13,063 nt of DNA from Deltaproteobacteria bacterium (GTDB lineage Bacteria; Myxococcota_A; Polyangia; Palsa-1104; JAEUJZ01), in assembly GCA_017990795.1 (NCBI GenBank), contig JAGNNG010000008.1, forward strand, positions 1 through 13,063, in the 5' to 3' direction. Shown here piece by piece: positions 1 through 8,594 of the stretch. Numbering within the stretch: the stretch's first letter is position 1; every line of letters starts with the position of its first letter. The notes under the pieces are model-generated. The model was not told the DNA's origin. It made no database searches and saw only the letters and a list, made by a program, of their open reading frames with translations. Both the position numbers and the translations under genes were made by a program.

Positions 1-285
1 ATGGACGAGCCGTTTGGCGCGCTTGATCCGCAGACGCGGTGGGACATGCAGGGCATGCTCATCGACATCTCGCACCGCGAAGACAACACCATCCTGTTTG
101 TGACCCACGACGTCGCTGAGGCGGTGTACCTGGCGGACACGGTGTACATCCTGTCGAAGCGCCCGGCGCGCATCCTGCACCGCATCGATATTCCGACGTT
201 TGCGGACCGCTCGCTGAAGGTCAAAGCCAGCCCCGAGTTCCGCAAGTGTGAGGAGCAGCTCCTGTCGCTGCTGTATTCGCCGTGA
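1..285 (+). CDS. ABC transporter ATP-binding protein, C-terminal part (SsuB/TauB/NrtD type; 5' end outside window)
   Basis: This is the last 94 residues of a cytoplasmic ABC ATPase that powers an importer. The window starts exactly at the Met of the Walker B region, so the ATG at position 1 is internal, not a true start. Visible are Walker B with its catalytic Glu and D-loop (MDEPFGALD, residues 1-9) and the H-loop His in FVTHDV (H36). The following EAVYLADTVYILSKRPARI pattern is typical of the nitrate/sulfonate/taurine importer family; Walker A and the LSGGQ signature lie upstream. The stop TGA at 283-285 overlaps the GTG start of the next gene, so the two are co-transcribed. The substrate cannot be read from this fragment; the permease and binding protein should lie upstream. 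Family assignment is strong, substrate unknown. Confidence 0.9.
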   Translation: MDEPFGALDPQTRWDMQGMLIDISHREDNTILFVTHDVAEAVYLADTVYILSKRPARILHRIDIPTFADRSLKVKASPEFRKCEEQLLSLLYSP

Positions 286-1097
286 GCCAGACCCGCGAAA
301 ACAGCATCATCCAGCGCAAAAAAACGCAGCCGCCGTATTCCAAGTATGCGTTTTGGAACCCGTACAACCTGTCGCTGATTGCAGGTGCAAGCGCGGCGGC
401 GATGGTGACCGGTCACTGGTGGCTGGCGCTGGTTGCGGGTGCGGGTGAGGCGCTGTGGATGCTGTTTGCGCCGGACTCGAAGCTGCTGCAGAAGCTGTGG
501 TTTGACAAGGTGTGGGACAGCGAGCTGTCAACCGAGCGCAAAGCGCGCCAGACCGAGAAGTTTAACAAGCTGCCCGATACCGAGAAGATGCGGGCGCTGG
601 CGCTGCGCGAGCTGCAGGTGCGCATTCACAAGATGGCGCAGGACAACACCAGCTTCAGTGTCGATCTGCTAAGCAACGACCTGACCAAGCTGGAAGACCT
701 GGTCGATGACTTTCTAGATTTGTCGACGGTATCTGTGCGCTACAGCGAGTACCTGGACCACTTCAACCTGGAAGAGCTAGAAGGCGACATTCGCCGCTAT
801 AACCTGCAGGTCGAAAAGCTGCCGCTCGGCGATGAGCGGCGGACGGTGGCGCAAAAAAATCTGGCCGTGCTGCTGCAGCGCAAGGACCGCTACAAAGAGC
901 TGCGTCGCAACCTGCAGACGGCGCGGGGCCAGATGGATTTGATGGAAAACACGTTCCGGCTGCTCGGCGATGAGATCGTGACGATGCAGAGCCCAAGTGA
1001 GCTGGGCACTCGCCTCGATGAGCTGCGCGAAGGTGTCGAGGCCGTACGCCAGACCACGCGCGAGACAGAGCGTTTTTTGCAGGCAGTCGAGCGCTAG
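282..1097 (+). CDS. Membrane-anchored coiled-coil protein of unknown function
   Basis: A 271-residue protein that I do not recognise as a named family. It starts with GTG at 282, sharing GTGA with the stop of the ABC ATPase. The nearest purine-rich stretch (GAGGAG, 249-254) is too distant to serve as its ribosome site, so translation is probably coupled. After a basic N-terminus come two hydrophobic segments (about residues 29-43 and 46-63) that could form a membrane hairpin. The rest is highly charged and helical, with heptad-like stretches around residues 100-145 and 160-270, consistent with coiled coils on the cytoplasmic side. There is no signal peptide, enzyme motif or nucleotide-binding site. 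The downstream AAA+ ATPase and TerB genes lie on the same strand, so a scaffold or adaptor role is plausible. That role is inference; the gene itself is well supported. Confidence 0.85.
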   Translation: MSQTRENSIIQRKKTQPPYSKYAFWNPYNLSLIAGASAAAMVTGHWWLALVAGAGEALWMLFAPDSKLLQKLWFDKVWDSELSTERKARQTEKFNKLPDTEKMRALALRELQVRIHKMAQDNTSFSVDLLSNDLTKLEDLVDDFLDLSTVSVRYSEYLDHFNLEELEGDIRRYNLQVEKLPLGDERRTVAQKNLAVLLQRKDRYKELRRNLQTARGQMDLMENTFRLLGDEIVTMQSPSELGTRLDELREGVEAVRQTTRETERFLQAVER

Positions 1098-1153
1098 CTG
1101 CCGCTGCTGCAGCGACGAAAAAATCGGTAGTAAGAACAGACTCTTTGGGGAGG

Positions 1154-1167
1154 GCCGCGCGGGCGGC
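1154..1167 (+). promoter_or_regulatory. Small GC-rich hairpin just upstream of the AAA+ gene
   Basis: GCCGC (1154-1158) and GCGGC (1163-1167) pair around a GCGG loop. The hairpin sits in the 87-nt gap after the coiled-coil gene and abuts the only Shine-Dalgarno-like stretch (AGGG, 1168-1171) before the AAA+ start at 1185. It could modulate ribosome access. No T-run follows, so it does not look like a terminator. Chance occurrence in GC-rich DNA is possible. Confidence 0.25.
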
Positions 1168-1184
1168 AGGGAACTTAAAAAGCC

Positions 1185-3098
<1,914 letters not shown>

Positions 3099-3107
3099 CC
3101 AATTTAC

Positions 3108-3127
3108 GCAGATATACAGATATCTGC
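3108..3127. repeat. Perfect 8-bp inverted repeat between AAA+ and TerB genes
   Basis: GCAGATAT (3108-3115) is followed by ACAG and then ATATCTGC (3120-3127), a perfect inverted repeat. It overlaps a second perfect palindrome, TGCTTAAGCA (3125-3134). The stretch is AT-rich, lies just after the AAA+ stop, and has no T-run. It looks more like a protein-binding site or RNA processing hairpin than a terminator. No clear sigma-70 promoter could be assigned in this 93-nt gap. Confidence 0.45.
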
Positions 3128-3179
3128 TTAAGCAACTAACAGACACTGCTTTGTTTTTGAACTAAGCACAGACGAGCGC

Positions 3180-3185
3180 AAGGAG
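3180..3185 (+). promoter_or_regulatory. Shine-Dalgarno site deciding the TerB start
   Basis: AAGGAG, 6 nt before ATG 3192 and 3 nt before the in-frame GTG 3189. The spacing favours the ATG. Confidence 0.7.
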
Positions 3186-3191
3186 CGAGTG

Positions 3192-3635
3192 ATGAACTTC
3201 TTCCCCGAGATCAAGCTAGAGACCGAGCAAGCCGAAGCAATCGCCAAAGGCCTATTTGCCATTGCCCGCTCCGACGGTTTGCATGAGCGCGAAGCAGCGC
3301 TGGTCGCCTCGTTCTGGTCCGAGACCGGCGGCAGCATGCAGGCGCTGGCGCAGCTGGAGCGCAGCGGTACCGTCTCGGCAGCCGAGCTAGCCGCAGCTCT
3401 GACCACGGATGATCAGCGACGACTCTTCGTCAAGACCGCACTGCTCCTAGCCTTTGCAGACGGCCAAGTGACCGGCCACGAGAGCACCCTGGTCCGCACC
3501 TACACCGAAGCCCTGGGCCTATCGGCAGAGCTCTCTACGCTGGAGACCCAGGTCAAAGAGTTCCTACTCTCGCAGCTGTCGCATATCGCCAATACCGATG
3601 CGCTTGTCGAAATTGCCAAGAAGCTAAAGATTTAA
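3192..3635 (+). CDS. TerB-like domain protein
   Basis: A 147-residue soluble, helical, acidic protein of the TerB (tellurite resistance/DjlA-TerB) superfamily. Two related helical units are visible: one around residues 20-46 with ARSDGLHEREAAL, and one around 83-111 with FADGQVTGHESTL. Each has the family's A-x-x-D-G...E pattern, where the acidic residues (D28, E32/E34, D90, E97) are candidate metal ligands. The start is ATG at 3192, because AAGGAG (3180-3185) lies 6 nt upstream; the GTG at 3189 is only 3 nt from it. TerB-domain proteins occur in membrane-associated stress complexes, often near ATPases, but tellurite resistance itself should not be assumed because no TerC, TerD or TerZ gene is present. 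It probably belongs with the preceding AAA+ and coiled-coil genes. Confidence 0.8.
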   Translation: MNFFPEIKLETEQAEAIAKGLFAIARSDGLHEREAALVASFWSETGGSMQALAQLERSGTVSAAELAAALTTDDQRRLFVKTALLLAFADGQVTGHESTLVRTYTEALGLSAELSTLETQVKEFLLSQLSHIANTDALVEIAKKLKI

Positions 3636-3669
3636 TTCTTGATTGGCACATAGACAGCAAAAAGCCCAC

Positions 3670-3760
3670 AAAACCACTCCTGCCTAACCACTGCGTTATT
3701 GCTGAATATTCGCGTCATACTTTTTATTTATTAATAACGCCAGTCGCAGGGAGTGGTTTT
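3670..3760. repeat. 91-bp imperfect palindrome (long hairpin; bidirectional-terminator-like or MITE-like)
   Basis: The left arm pairs with the right arm in four blocks, 25 bp in all: AAAACCACTCC (3670-3680) with GGAGTGGTTTT (3750-3760), TGC (3681-3683) with GCA (3746-3748), ACTG (3690-3693) with CAGT (3741-3744), and CGTTATT (3694-3700) with AATAACG (3733-3739). Small bulges lie at 3749 and 3740, and an asymmetric internal loop at 3684-3689 against 3745. The 32-nt apex (3701-3732) is AT-rich, and the palindrome TTATTAATAA (3728-3737) overlaps the right arm. The outer CCACTCC/GGAGTGG stem is followed by T-runs on both strands, which fits a bidirectional terminator. No convincing target-site duplication is seen at its edges. 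Confidence 0.75.
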
Positions 3761-3785
3761 TCCGGCGCTGATTCGGGGCTTGTGT

Positions 3786-5834
3786 ATGCTCCGGCGTATG
3801 CCTACGCCACGACTTCTGCCCAAGCTGGATTGCCTTGTCTCGCCGGTACCGCGCATCTCGCAGCTGCTGTGGTGGATGGTGCCACTGGTGGTGGCATGCG
3901 CTTCGCCAGATGGCCAAAATCTGCAGCCGCAGCTGCCCTCGGCCCAGCAGGAGCCGCCCCTGCGCGAGGGCTGTAATCCGCTGGGCGGCGACGACAAAGA
4001 AGACTGCTTTACGCCGTTTCCATCCTCGTTTTACGTGCGCCCCGACCCGCAGGACCCAAAGAAGCTGCAGGTAAACATCCCCGCCGGGGTGCTGCCGCGT
4101 ACCAAGAAGGGCTTGGCGCTCGATCCGACGCCGCTCAATCGACGCGATGGCTTTAGTCCGGCGACACCGCTTCTGGCGTACTTCCCAAGCCGTATCGACG
4201 AGACCACCCTGCCCGGCCCCCGCTCCATCGCGGAGAGCACGCTACCGACCAGCCATGTGCAGCTGATTCACTACGAGACCGGCGGGCGCGTACCGTTGTT
4301 TGCCGAGGTGGATAAAAATGCCAGCGACGGCGAGCGACAAGCGCTGCTGATCTACCCGCAGCAGCGACTGAAAGAGCACTCGCGTTATGTAGTGGCCATT
4401 TTTGGCCTGCGCACCACCGATGGAAAGCCGCTGCCACCGCTGTCAGGCTTTGCCGCGATCCGAGACAATAAGCTGCAAAAAGGCAGCGTCCGCGACGGCC
4501 TGCGCGCGCGCTTTGAGGAGATCTTTTCTCGGCTGGATAAGCAGGGTCTGCCGCAGGCTAGCCTGCAGTTAGCTTGGGACTTTCAGACGGCCAGCGACGA
4601 GCCAATTACGGGCCGGCTGGTGCGGATGCGCGATGCAGCGGCAAAGTTTATCGCGACCAGCGAGCCGATGCCGCCCTCGCCAGTGACCATCCTGAAGGTG
4701 GATGACAAGCCGACCGCGCCGCTGCTGCGTCAGGTGATCGGTACTTTCAACGTGCCCTCGTATCTGACCGATGACGTAAGTGGCCGTCTGAAGTTAGGCC
4801 CCGACGGCGAGCCCGTCATTCGCGGCTGGGGCAGCTTTCCCTTTGTCGCAAACATTCCACAGTGTGCCGAGCGCACGATGGGACCGCTGCCGGTGATGAT
4901 CTTCGGCCACGGCCTGTTTGGCGGCGCTCTGGACGAGCTGGACTCGGGCTACCAGCGAGAGATGGCCAATCGCCTGTGCGTCATCCAGCTGGGCACCGAC
5001 TGGCTGGGCCTGGCCGAGGCGGATCTGCAGTACACCATCGCCAACGTCCTCAGCGACTTTAACAACCTGGCGCAGCTGACCGAGCGGCTGCAGCAGGCAC
5101 ACATCAACTTTGCCATGCTAGCGAGGCTGGCGCGCTCAGGGCTGCTGGGAACCGTGCGCGAGCTACAGCTGATGGGCAGACCGCTGCTCGACCCTCGGCG
5201 GGTCTTTTATTACGGCATCTCCAACGGCGGCGTGCAGGGGCTGACGCAGCTAGCGCTAAGTCCAGATCTGCAGACGGGCTGCCTGAATGTGCCGGGCGGC
5301 TTTTGGAGCCATATGCTGTGGCGCAGCGCCAACTTCCGCATGCTCGGCGGGCTGCTGGCCGCCAGCTATCCCGATCCGCTCGAGCGGCAGCTAATCGTGG
5401 CGCTGTCACAGGTACTGTGGGACTACACCGATCCCGCGACCTACGCGCCACATGTCCTAGGCGACCTGTTGCCAGGCAATCTGCTGCCCAAGCGCGTGCT
5501 GTACCAAGAAGGTCTGGGCGATGCACAGGTGCCGAACCTAGCGACCCGCGCCATGGTGCGAACGATGGGACTGTCGCTGCTCAATCAACCGGTTGAGGCG
5601 GTGTTTGGAGTCGGCCAGGTGACGGGACCGGTGGCCTCGGCTTATGTGCAATACGACATCGGCCAGCAGCCGCGACCGGGTGACACCAACATTCCCCCTG
5701 ACGACAACAAAGTCCACGAGGCCATCCGCCGCTTGGAAGCCGCCAAGTCGCAGCTACAAGGCTTTCTAAAAGAGGATGGTGTGGTCTTTGATACCTGCGG
5801 CAACAAGCCGTGCGTATTTCCGAGCATGCCGTGA
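3786..5834 (+). CDS. Large alpha/beta-hydrolase lipoprotein
   Basis: A 682-residue protein with a lipoprotein signal peptide: basic N-terminus, hydrophobic core, and lipobox LVVAC, giving lipidated Cys38. It should be exported and membrane-anchored. The mature N-terminal part is a beta-rich, Ig-like region (about 60-220, including RYVVAIFGLRTTDGKPLPP). The C-terminal part is an alpha/beta-hydrolase: oxyanion-type HG in IFGHGLFGG (H375-G376), nucleophile elbow GISNGG (S479), candidate Asp D579 in GLGDAQVPN and candidate His H644 in NKVHEA. It is probably an esterase, lipase or polyester-type hydrolase; the substrate cannot be read. The start is uncertain: ATG 3786 has GGGG 7 nt upstream, ATG 3798 is also possible and gives a shorter n-region, while GTG 3753 lies inside the palindrome arm and is unlikely. 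It is convergent with the methyltransferase gene, 43 bp away. Confidence 0.85.
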   Translation: MLRRMPTPRLLPKLDCLVSPVPRISQLLWWMVPLVVACASPDGQNLQPQLPSAQQEPPLREGCNPLGGDDKEDCFTPFPSSFYVRPDPQDPKKLQVNIPAGVLPRTKKGLALDPTPLNRRDGFSPATPLLAYFPSRIDETTLPGPRSIAESTLPTSHVQLIHYETGGRVPLFAEVDKNASDGERQALLIYPQQRLKEHSRYVVAIFGLRTTDGKPLPPLSGFAAIRDNKLQKGSVRDGLRARFEEIFSRLDKQGLPQASLQLAWDFQTASDEPITGRLVRMRDAAAKFIATSEPMPPSPVTILKVDDKPTAPLLRQVIGTFNVPSYLTDDVSGRLKLGPDGEPVIRGWGSFPFVANIPQCAERTMGPLPVMIFGHGLFGGALDELDSGYQREMANRLCVIQLGTDWLGLAEADLQYTIANVLSDFNNLAQLTERLQQAHINFAMLARLARSGLLGTVRELQLMGRPLLDPRRVFYYGISNGGVQGLTQLALSPDLQTGCLNVPGGFWSHMLWRSANFRMLGGLLAASYPDPLERQLIVALSQVLWDYTDPATYAPHVLGDLLPGNLLPKRVLYQEGLGDAQVPNLATRAMVRTMGLSLLNQPVEAVFGVGQVTGPVASAYVQYDIGQQPRPGDTNIPPDDNKVHEAIRRLEAAKSQLQGFLKEDGVVFDTCGNKPCVFPSMP

Positions 5835-5877
5835 CCTGACCCCGTAGCCACCCCACCGCTTGCTCGGGAACGACCGA

Positions 5878-6663
5878 TTACAGCGCAGGCTGCTGGTGCA
5901 GCGCGTGATCCTGAACGTAGCGAGCTACCACCGCCGCCGCCGACCGCACATCCCGCGCGTAGTAGCGCGCCCGCAGCTCTGTTAGCTGCTGCTCGCTTAG
6001 GTCAGTGGCGCGGCCCAGCGCTGCGCGCCGTCGCGTGGTGTGGGTATAAACCACCAGCGCCGTCGCTACCGAGAGGTTCACGCTCTCAGAAAAACCATAC
6101 ATCGGGATGCAAAACTCTTCGTCGCAGGCGGCACGTGCGGCAGCGGATAGGCCAAAGTGCTCATTGCCGATCAGAAATGCTGCGGGCACATGCGGGTCCA
6201 GCTGTTCAAGGGCGCGTCCAGCCCCGGGAACTGCTGCATACAGTCGAAAGCCGCGACGACGTAGCTCGGTCACACAGCCAGCGGTCTGCTCATGCTGAAC
6301 CACGTCGAGCCACTTATCGCAGCCCTGCGTGATCTTGCTTGAGGTCCGAAAGCGCTCGCGATCCTGGATCACATGCATCTCACGTACGCCAGCCGCTTCG
6401 CAGGAGCGCATGGCCGCGCCGCCGTTGTGCGGATCGCGCAGATCCTCCAGCACCACCACCACGCCACCGAGTCGACCGGCGATGACGTGATCGATTCGAG
6501 CGCAGCGCTCTGCACCGAGTAGCGGAGCCAGGGCCGCCACCACCACTTCCGGCGAAGCCAGAGCCATGGCGGCGCGCTCCTCAACGCGGCTGGGAGCAAC
6601 CCACTCCGTGCCGGTAAAGCGCGGTGGCATCGGCGTCCCCGGTGCTGGCACAGAGCGTCCCAT
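5878..6663 (-). CDS. trmH: TrmH/SpoU-family RNA 2'-O-methyltransferase, probably tRNA Gm18 methyltransferase
   Basis: A 261-residue SPOUT-class enzyme that transfers a methyl group from SAM to a ribose 2'-OH. All three family motifs are present: motif 1 with N80 and catalytic-type R86 (DPHNGGAAMRSCEAAG), motif 2 FLIGNEHFGLS (163-173), and motif 3 IPMYGFSESVNLSVA (186-200), which form the knotted SAM site. Motif 3 and the helical C-terminal tail (about 220-250) resemble tRNA (guanosine-18) methyltransferase TrmH more than the 23S rRNA enzyme RlmB, which usually carries an N-terminal RNA-binding domain. The start at 6663 lies 2 nt after the stop of the PfkB kinase, implying translational coupling. 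The in-frame ATG at 6630 has a GGGG-like site and is an alternative. Family certain; target nucleotide likely but not proven. Confidence 0.88.
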   Translation of the reverse strand: MGRSVPAPGTPMPPRFTGTEWVAPSRVEERAAMALASPEVVVAALAPLLGAERCARIDHVIAGRLGGVVVVLEDLRDPHNGGAAMRSCEAAGVREMHVIQDRERFRTSSKITQGCDKWLDVVQHEQTAGCVTELRRRGFRLYAAVPGAGRALEQLDPHVPAAFLIGNEHFGLSAAARAACDEEFCIPMYGFSESVNLSVATALVVYTHTTRRRAALGRATDLSEQQLTELRARYYARDVRSAAAVVARYVQDHALHQQPAL

Positions 6664-6665
6664 TG

Positions 6666-7604
6666 CTACGGGGCCAGCTCTTCAAAGTGCGTCAGGTGAC
6701 GGAATGCGCGGAAGCGAGCGTCGATCTCTTGCGGCTGCAACGTCCGGAAGCGATCGAGGCTGAAGTCTTCGCAGCAGAAGCTGGCCATGGTGCTGCCGCA
6801 GATCATCGCGCGCCGCACCGTCATCCCGCTGAGCGCGCCGTCGCCGCTCCACTTTTGGGCAATAAAGCCCATAAAGCCACCGGCAAAGCAGTCGCCAGCC
6901 CCCGTCGGATCAACCACCGCCGACAGCGGCAGCGCCGGAGCAGCAAAGATCTGCTCATCGTGAAACAAGAGCGCGCCCGCATCGCCACGCTTGATGATGA
7001 CGTTTTTGGGGCCCAGCTTCTGAATCGCCTGCGCCGCCTGAACCAAGTTGTGCAGTCCGCTGAGCAGCCGTGCCTCTTCGTCATTGAGCAGCAGGAAATC
7101 GACTCGCTTTAGAACTTTGAGCAGCGCCTCACGGCTGCCGTTGATCCAAAAGTTCATGGTATCTAGGCCGACTAGCGCTGGGCGATGCATCTGCTCCAGC
7201 ACTTGCAGCTGTAGCACCGGGTCGATGTTGCCCAAAAACAGAAGCTGCGCATCGCGATACGACGGCGGCAGCACCGGCTGAAAGCCCGCAAAGACGTTTA
7301 GCTGGGTGTCCAGCGACGTGCGCTCGTTAAAGTTATCCGAGTAGCGACCGTGCCAGCGAAACGTGCGCCCCGGCAGTGTCTGCAGTCCGTCGGTGTCCAC
7401 GCCCAGCTTGTTTAGTAGCTGGGTGTGCTCAGCGGGAAAATCCTCACCCACCACAGCGACGGTCGAGACGGGTGCGAAAAACGAGGCCGAGGCCGCAAAA
7501 TACGACGCCGAGCCACCCAAGATTTCATGCCGCTGACAGGTGCGGGTCTCGATTGTATCCAGCGCAACCGAGCCGACGACAAGCAGACTTTGCTTCTGAC
7601 TCAC
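6666..7604 (-). CDS. PfkB/ribokinase-family sugar or nucleoside kinase
   Basis: A 312-residue cytoplasmic kinase of the ribokinase/PfkB fold. The N-terminal glycine motif is at GG30-31 (GGSASYFAAS), the NxxE phosphate/magnesium motif is N174-D-E-E177, and PfkB signature 2 VDPTGAGDCFAGGF spans 231-244 with catalytic base D238. Length is normal for the family. The start is GTG at 7604, supported by AAGGAG (7610-7615 on this strand) 5 nt away. It lies downstream of MTA phosphorylase and upstream of trmH on the same strand. The context suggests a nucleoside or ribose-type substrate from purine or methylthioadenosine salvage. It is not methylthioribose kinase (MtnK), which has another fold. The substrate is unresolved; adenosine, ribose or another sugar are all possible. 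Confidence 0.9.
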   Translation of the reverse strand: MSQKQSLLVVGSVALDTIETRTCQRHEILGGSASYFAASASFFAPVSTVAVVGEDFPAEHTQLLNKLGVDTDGLQTLPGRTFRWHGRYSDNFNERTSLDTQLNVFAGFQPVLPPSYRDAQLLFLGNIDPVLQLQVLEQMHRPALVGLDTMNFWINGSREALLKVLKRVDFLLLNDEEARLLSGLHNLVQAAQAIQKLGPKNVIIKRGDAGALLFHDEQIFAAPALPLSAVVDPTGAGDCFAGGFMGFIAQKWSGDGALSGMTVRRAMICGSTMASFCCEDFSLDRFRTLQPQEIDARFRAFRHLTHFEELAP

Positions 7605-7609
7605 AACGA

Positions 7610-7615
7610 CTCCTT
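7610..7615 (-). promoter_or_regulatory. Shine-Dalgarno site for the PfkB kinase GTG start
   Basis: Read on the minus strand this is AAGGAG, with 5 nt to the GTG at 7604-7602. It fixes a non-ATG start for the kinase. Confidence 0.75.
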
Positions 7616-7641
7616 AAACTCGATGCAGAAAATATTGCGAC

Positions 7642-7700
7642 GGCACCAACTTGCGAGGTGCCAGAAATAGCCTTGCGGCTCCGTCAGCGCAGGTGCGCTG
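7642..7700 (-). promoter_or_regulatory. Two hairpins in the mtnP-kinase gap
   Basis: The 108-nt gap between the phosphorylase stop and the kinase start holds two inverted repeats: GGCACC (7642-7647) with GGTGCC (7657-7662), and a near-perfect palindrome at 7685-7700 (CAGCGCA and TGCGCTG around GG). Neither is followed by a T-run in the direction of transcription, so these are not classical terminators. They could be mRNA-processing or attenuating structures. Confidence 0.35.
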
Positions 7701-7712
7701 CAGCCTAGTGAC

Positions 7713-8594
7713 TTACGCGGGTGGCTTGAAGTAACGACCGATGATGAGCTGCAAGCGCTGATAGGCCTCAGCCGAGATGCGATCCGGCGCGGTCATCACC
7801 GCATACTGCACGGCGTGCGTACACTCGCAGTGACGAGGTGGTGCGTCCGCCAGCGCCAGCGCCGTACGACGCACGATGTCTTTGGCCAAGTCGACATTGC
7901 GATGCAAGGTCTGCACAACCGCCTCGACGCTGACCGCTTCTTCGTCCTCACGCCAGCAGTCATAGTCCGTAGCCAGCGCGATGGTCGCGTAACAAATCTC
8001 GGCTTCCCGCGCCAGCTTGGCCTCGGGCAGGTTGGTCATGCCGATGATGTCAGCGCCGAAGCTACGGTACATGTGTGACTCGGCACGGGTAGAGAATGCG
8101 GGACCTTCCATCACGACATGCGTGCCGCTTGGATGTACGGTCGCGCCTGCTGCCACTGCCGTCTGCTGAACCAGCTTACGCAGCGACGTACAGACCGGCT
8201 CTGCAAAGCCAACGTGGCCGACAACTCCGTCGCCAAAGAAAGTGCTGCGTCGCCCCTTGGTACGATCGATGAACTGATCTGGCAAGACAACGTGGCCGGG
8301 CGCGATGTGCTCGCGCAGCGAACCGACTGCGGACACCGCCAGCAGCCGCTCAACCCCTAGCTGCTTGAAGCCATGAATGTTGGCCGCGTAGTTGATCTCG
8401 CTTGGCAGGAAGCGATGACCTCGACCGTGTCGCGGCAAAAAAATCAGTCGCACCGACCCAAGCTCGCCCACGATGTAAGCATCTGAGGGCGCGCCAAACG
8501 GCGTCTCGACTGACACTTCATGCACATTGGAGAGCCCCGCCATCTCATACAACCCAGAGCCGCCAATTACACCTATCGTCTTATGTGCAGACAT
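7713..8594 (-). CDS. mtnP: S-methyl-5'-thioadenosine phosphorylase
   Basis: A 293-residue enzyme that splits 5'-methylthioadenosine with phosphate into adenine and 5-methylthioribose-1-phosphate, in methionine and adenine salvage. Seen are the N-terminal GVIGGSGLYEM (8-18, phosphate-binding GGSG), LPRHGRGH (53-60), EGPAFSTRAES (163-173), MTNLPEAKLAREAE (186-199) and ALATDYDCW (207-214). The last motif favours MTA phosphorylase over purine nucleoside phosphorylase. The reading frame stays open upstream to 8879, but family alignment begins at MSAHKTIGVIGGSG, so ATG 8594 is chosen; a weak AAGAG lies 8 nt before it, and 293 residues is the usual family size. It heads the minus-strand unit with the kinase and trmH, and is divergent from dnaK. 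Substrate preference against inosine or guanosine is inferred from motifs. Confidence 0.92.
   Translation of the reverse strand: MSAHKTIGVIGGSGLYEMAGLSNVHEVSVETPFGAPSDAYIVGELGSVRLIFLPRHGRGHRFLPSEINYAANIHGFKQLGVERLLAVSAVGSLREHIAPGHVVLPDQFIDRTKGRRSTFFGDGVVGHVGFAEPVCTSLRKLVQQTAVAAGATVHPSGTHVVMEGPAFSTRAESHMYRSFGADIIGMTNLPEAKLAREAEICYATIALATDYDCWREDEEAVSVEAVVQTLHRNVDLAKDIVRRTALALADAPPRHCECTHAVQYAVMTAPDRISAEAYQRLQLIIGRYFKPPA

Noticed and set aside
3192..3635. Assignment as a tellurite resistance gene terB
   Set aside because: The domain fits, but no terC, terD or terZ partner is present, so the phenotype should not be claimed.
6624..7112. 162-codon plus-strand open frame across the trmH/kinase junction
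   Set aside because: It is antisense to two clearly identified enzymes and has a low-complexity composition without motifs.
7376..7708. 110-codon plus-strand open frame over the kinase start and the gap upstream of it
   Set aside because: Antisense to the kinase N-terminus, Arg/Pro-rich, with no motifs; its 3' part covers the hairpins.
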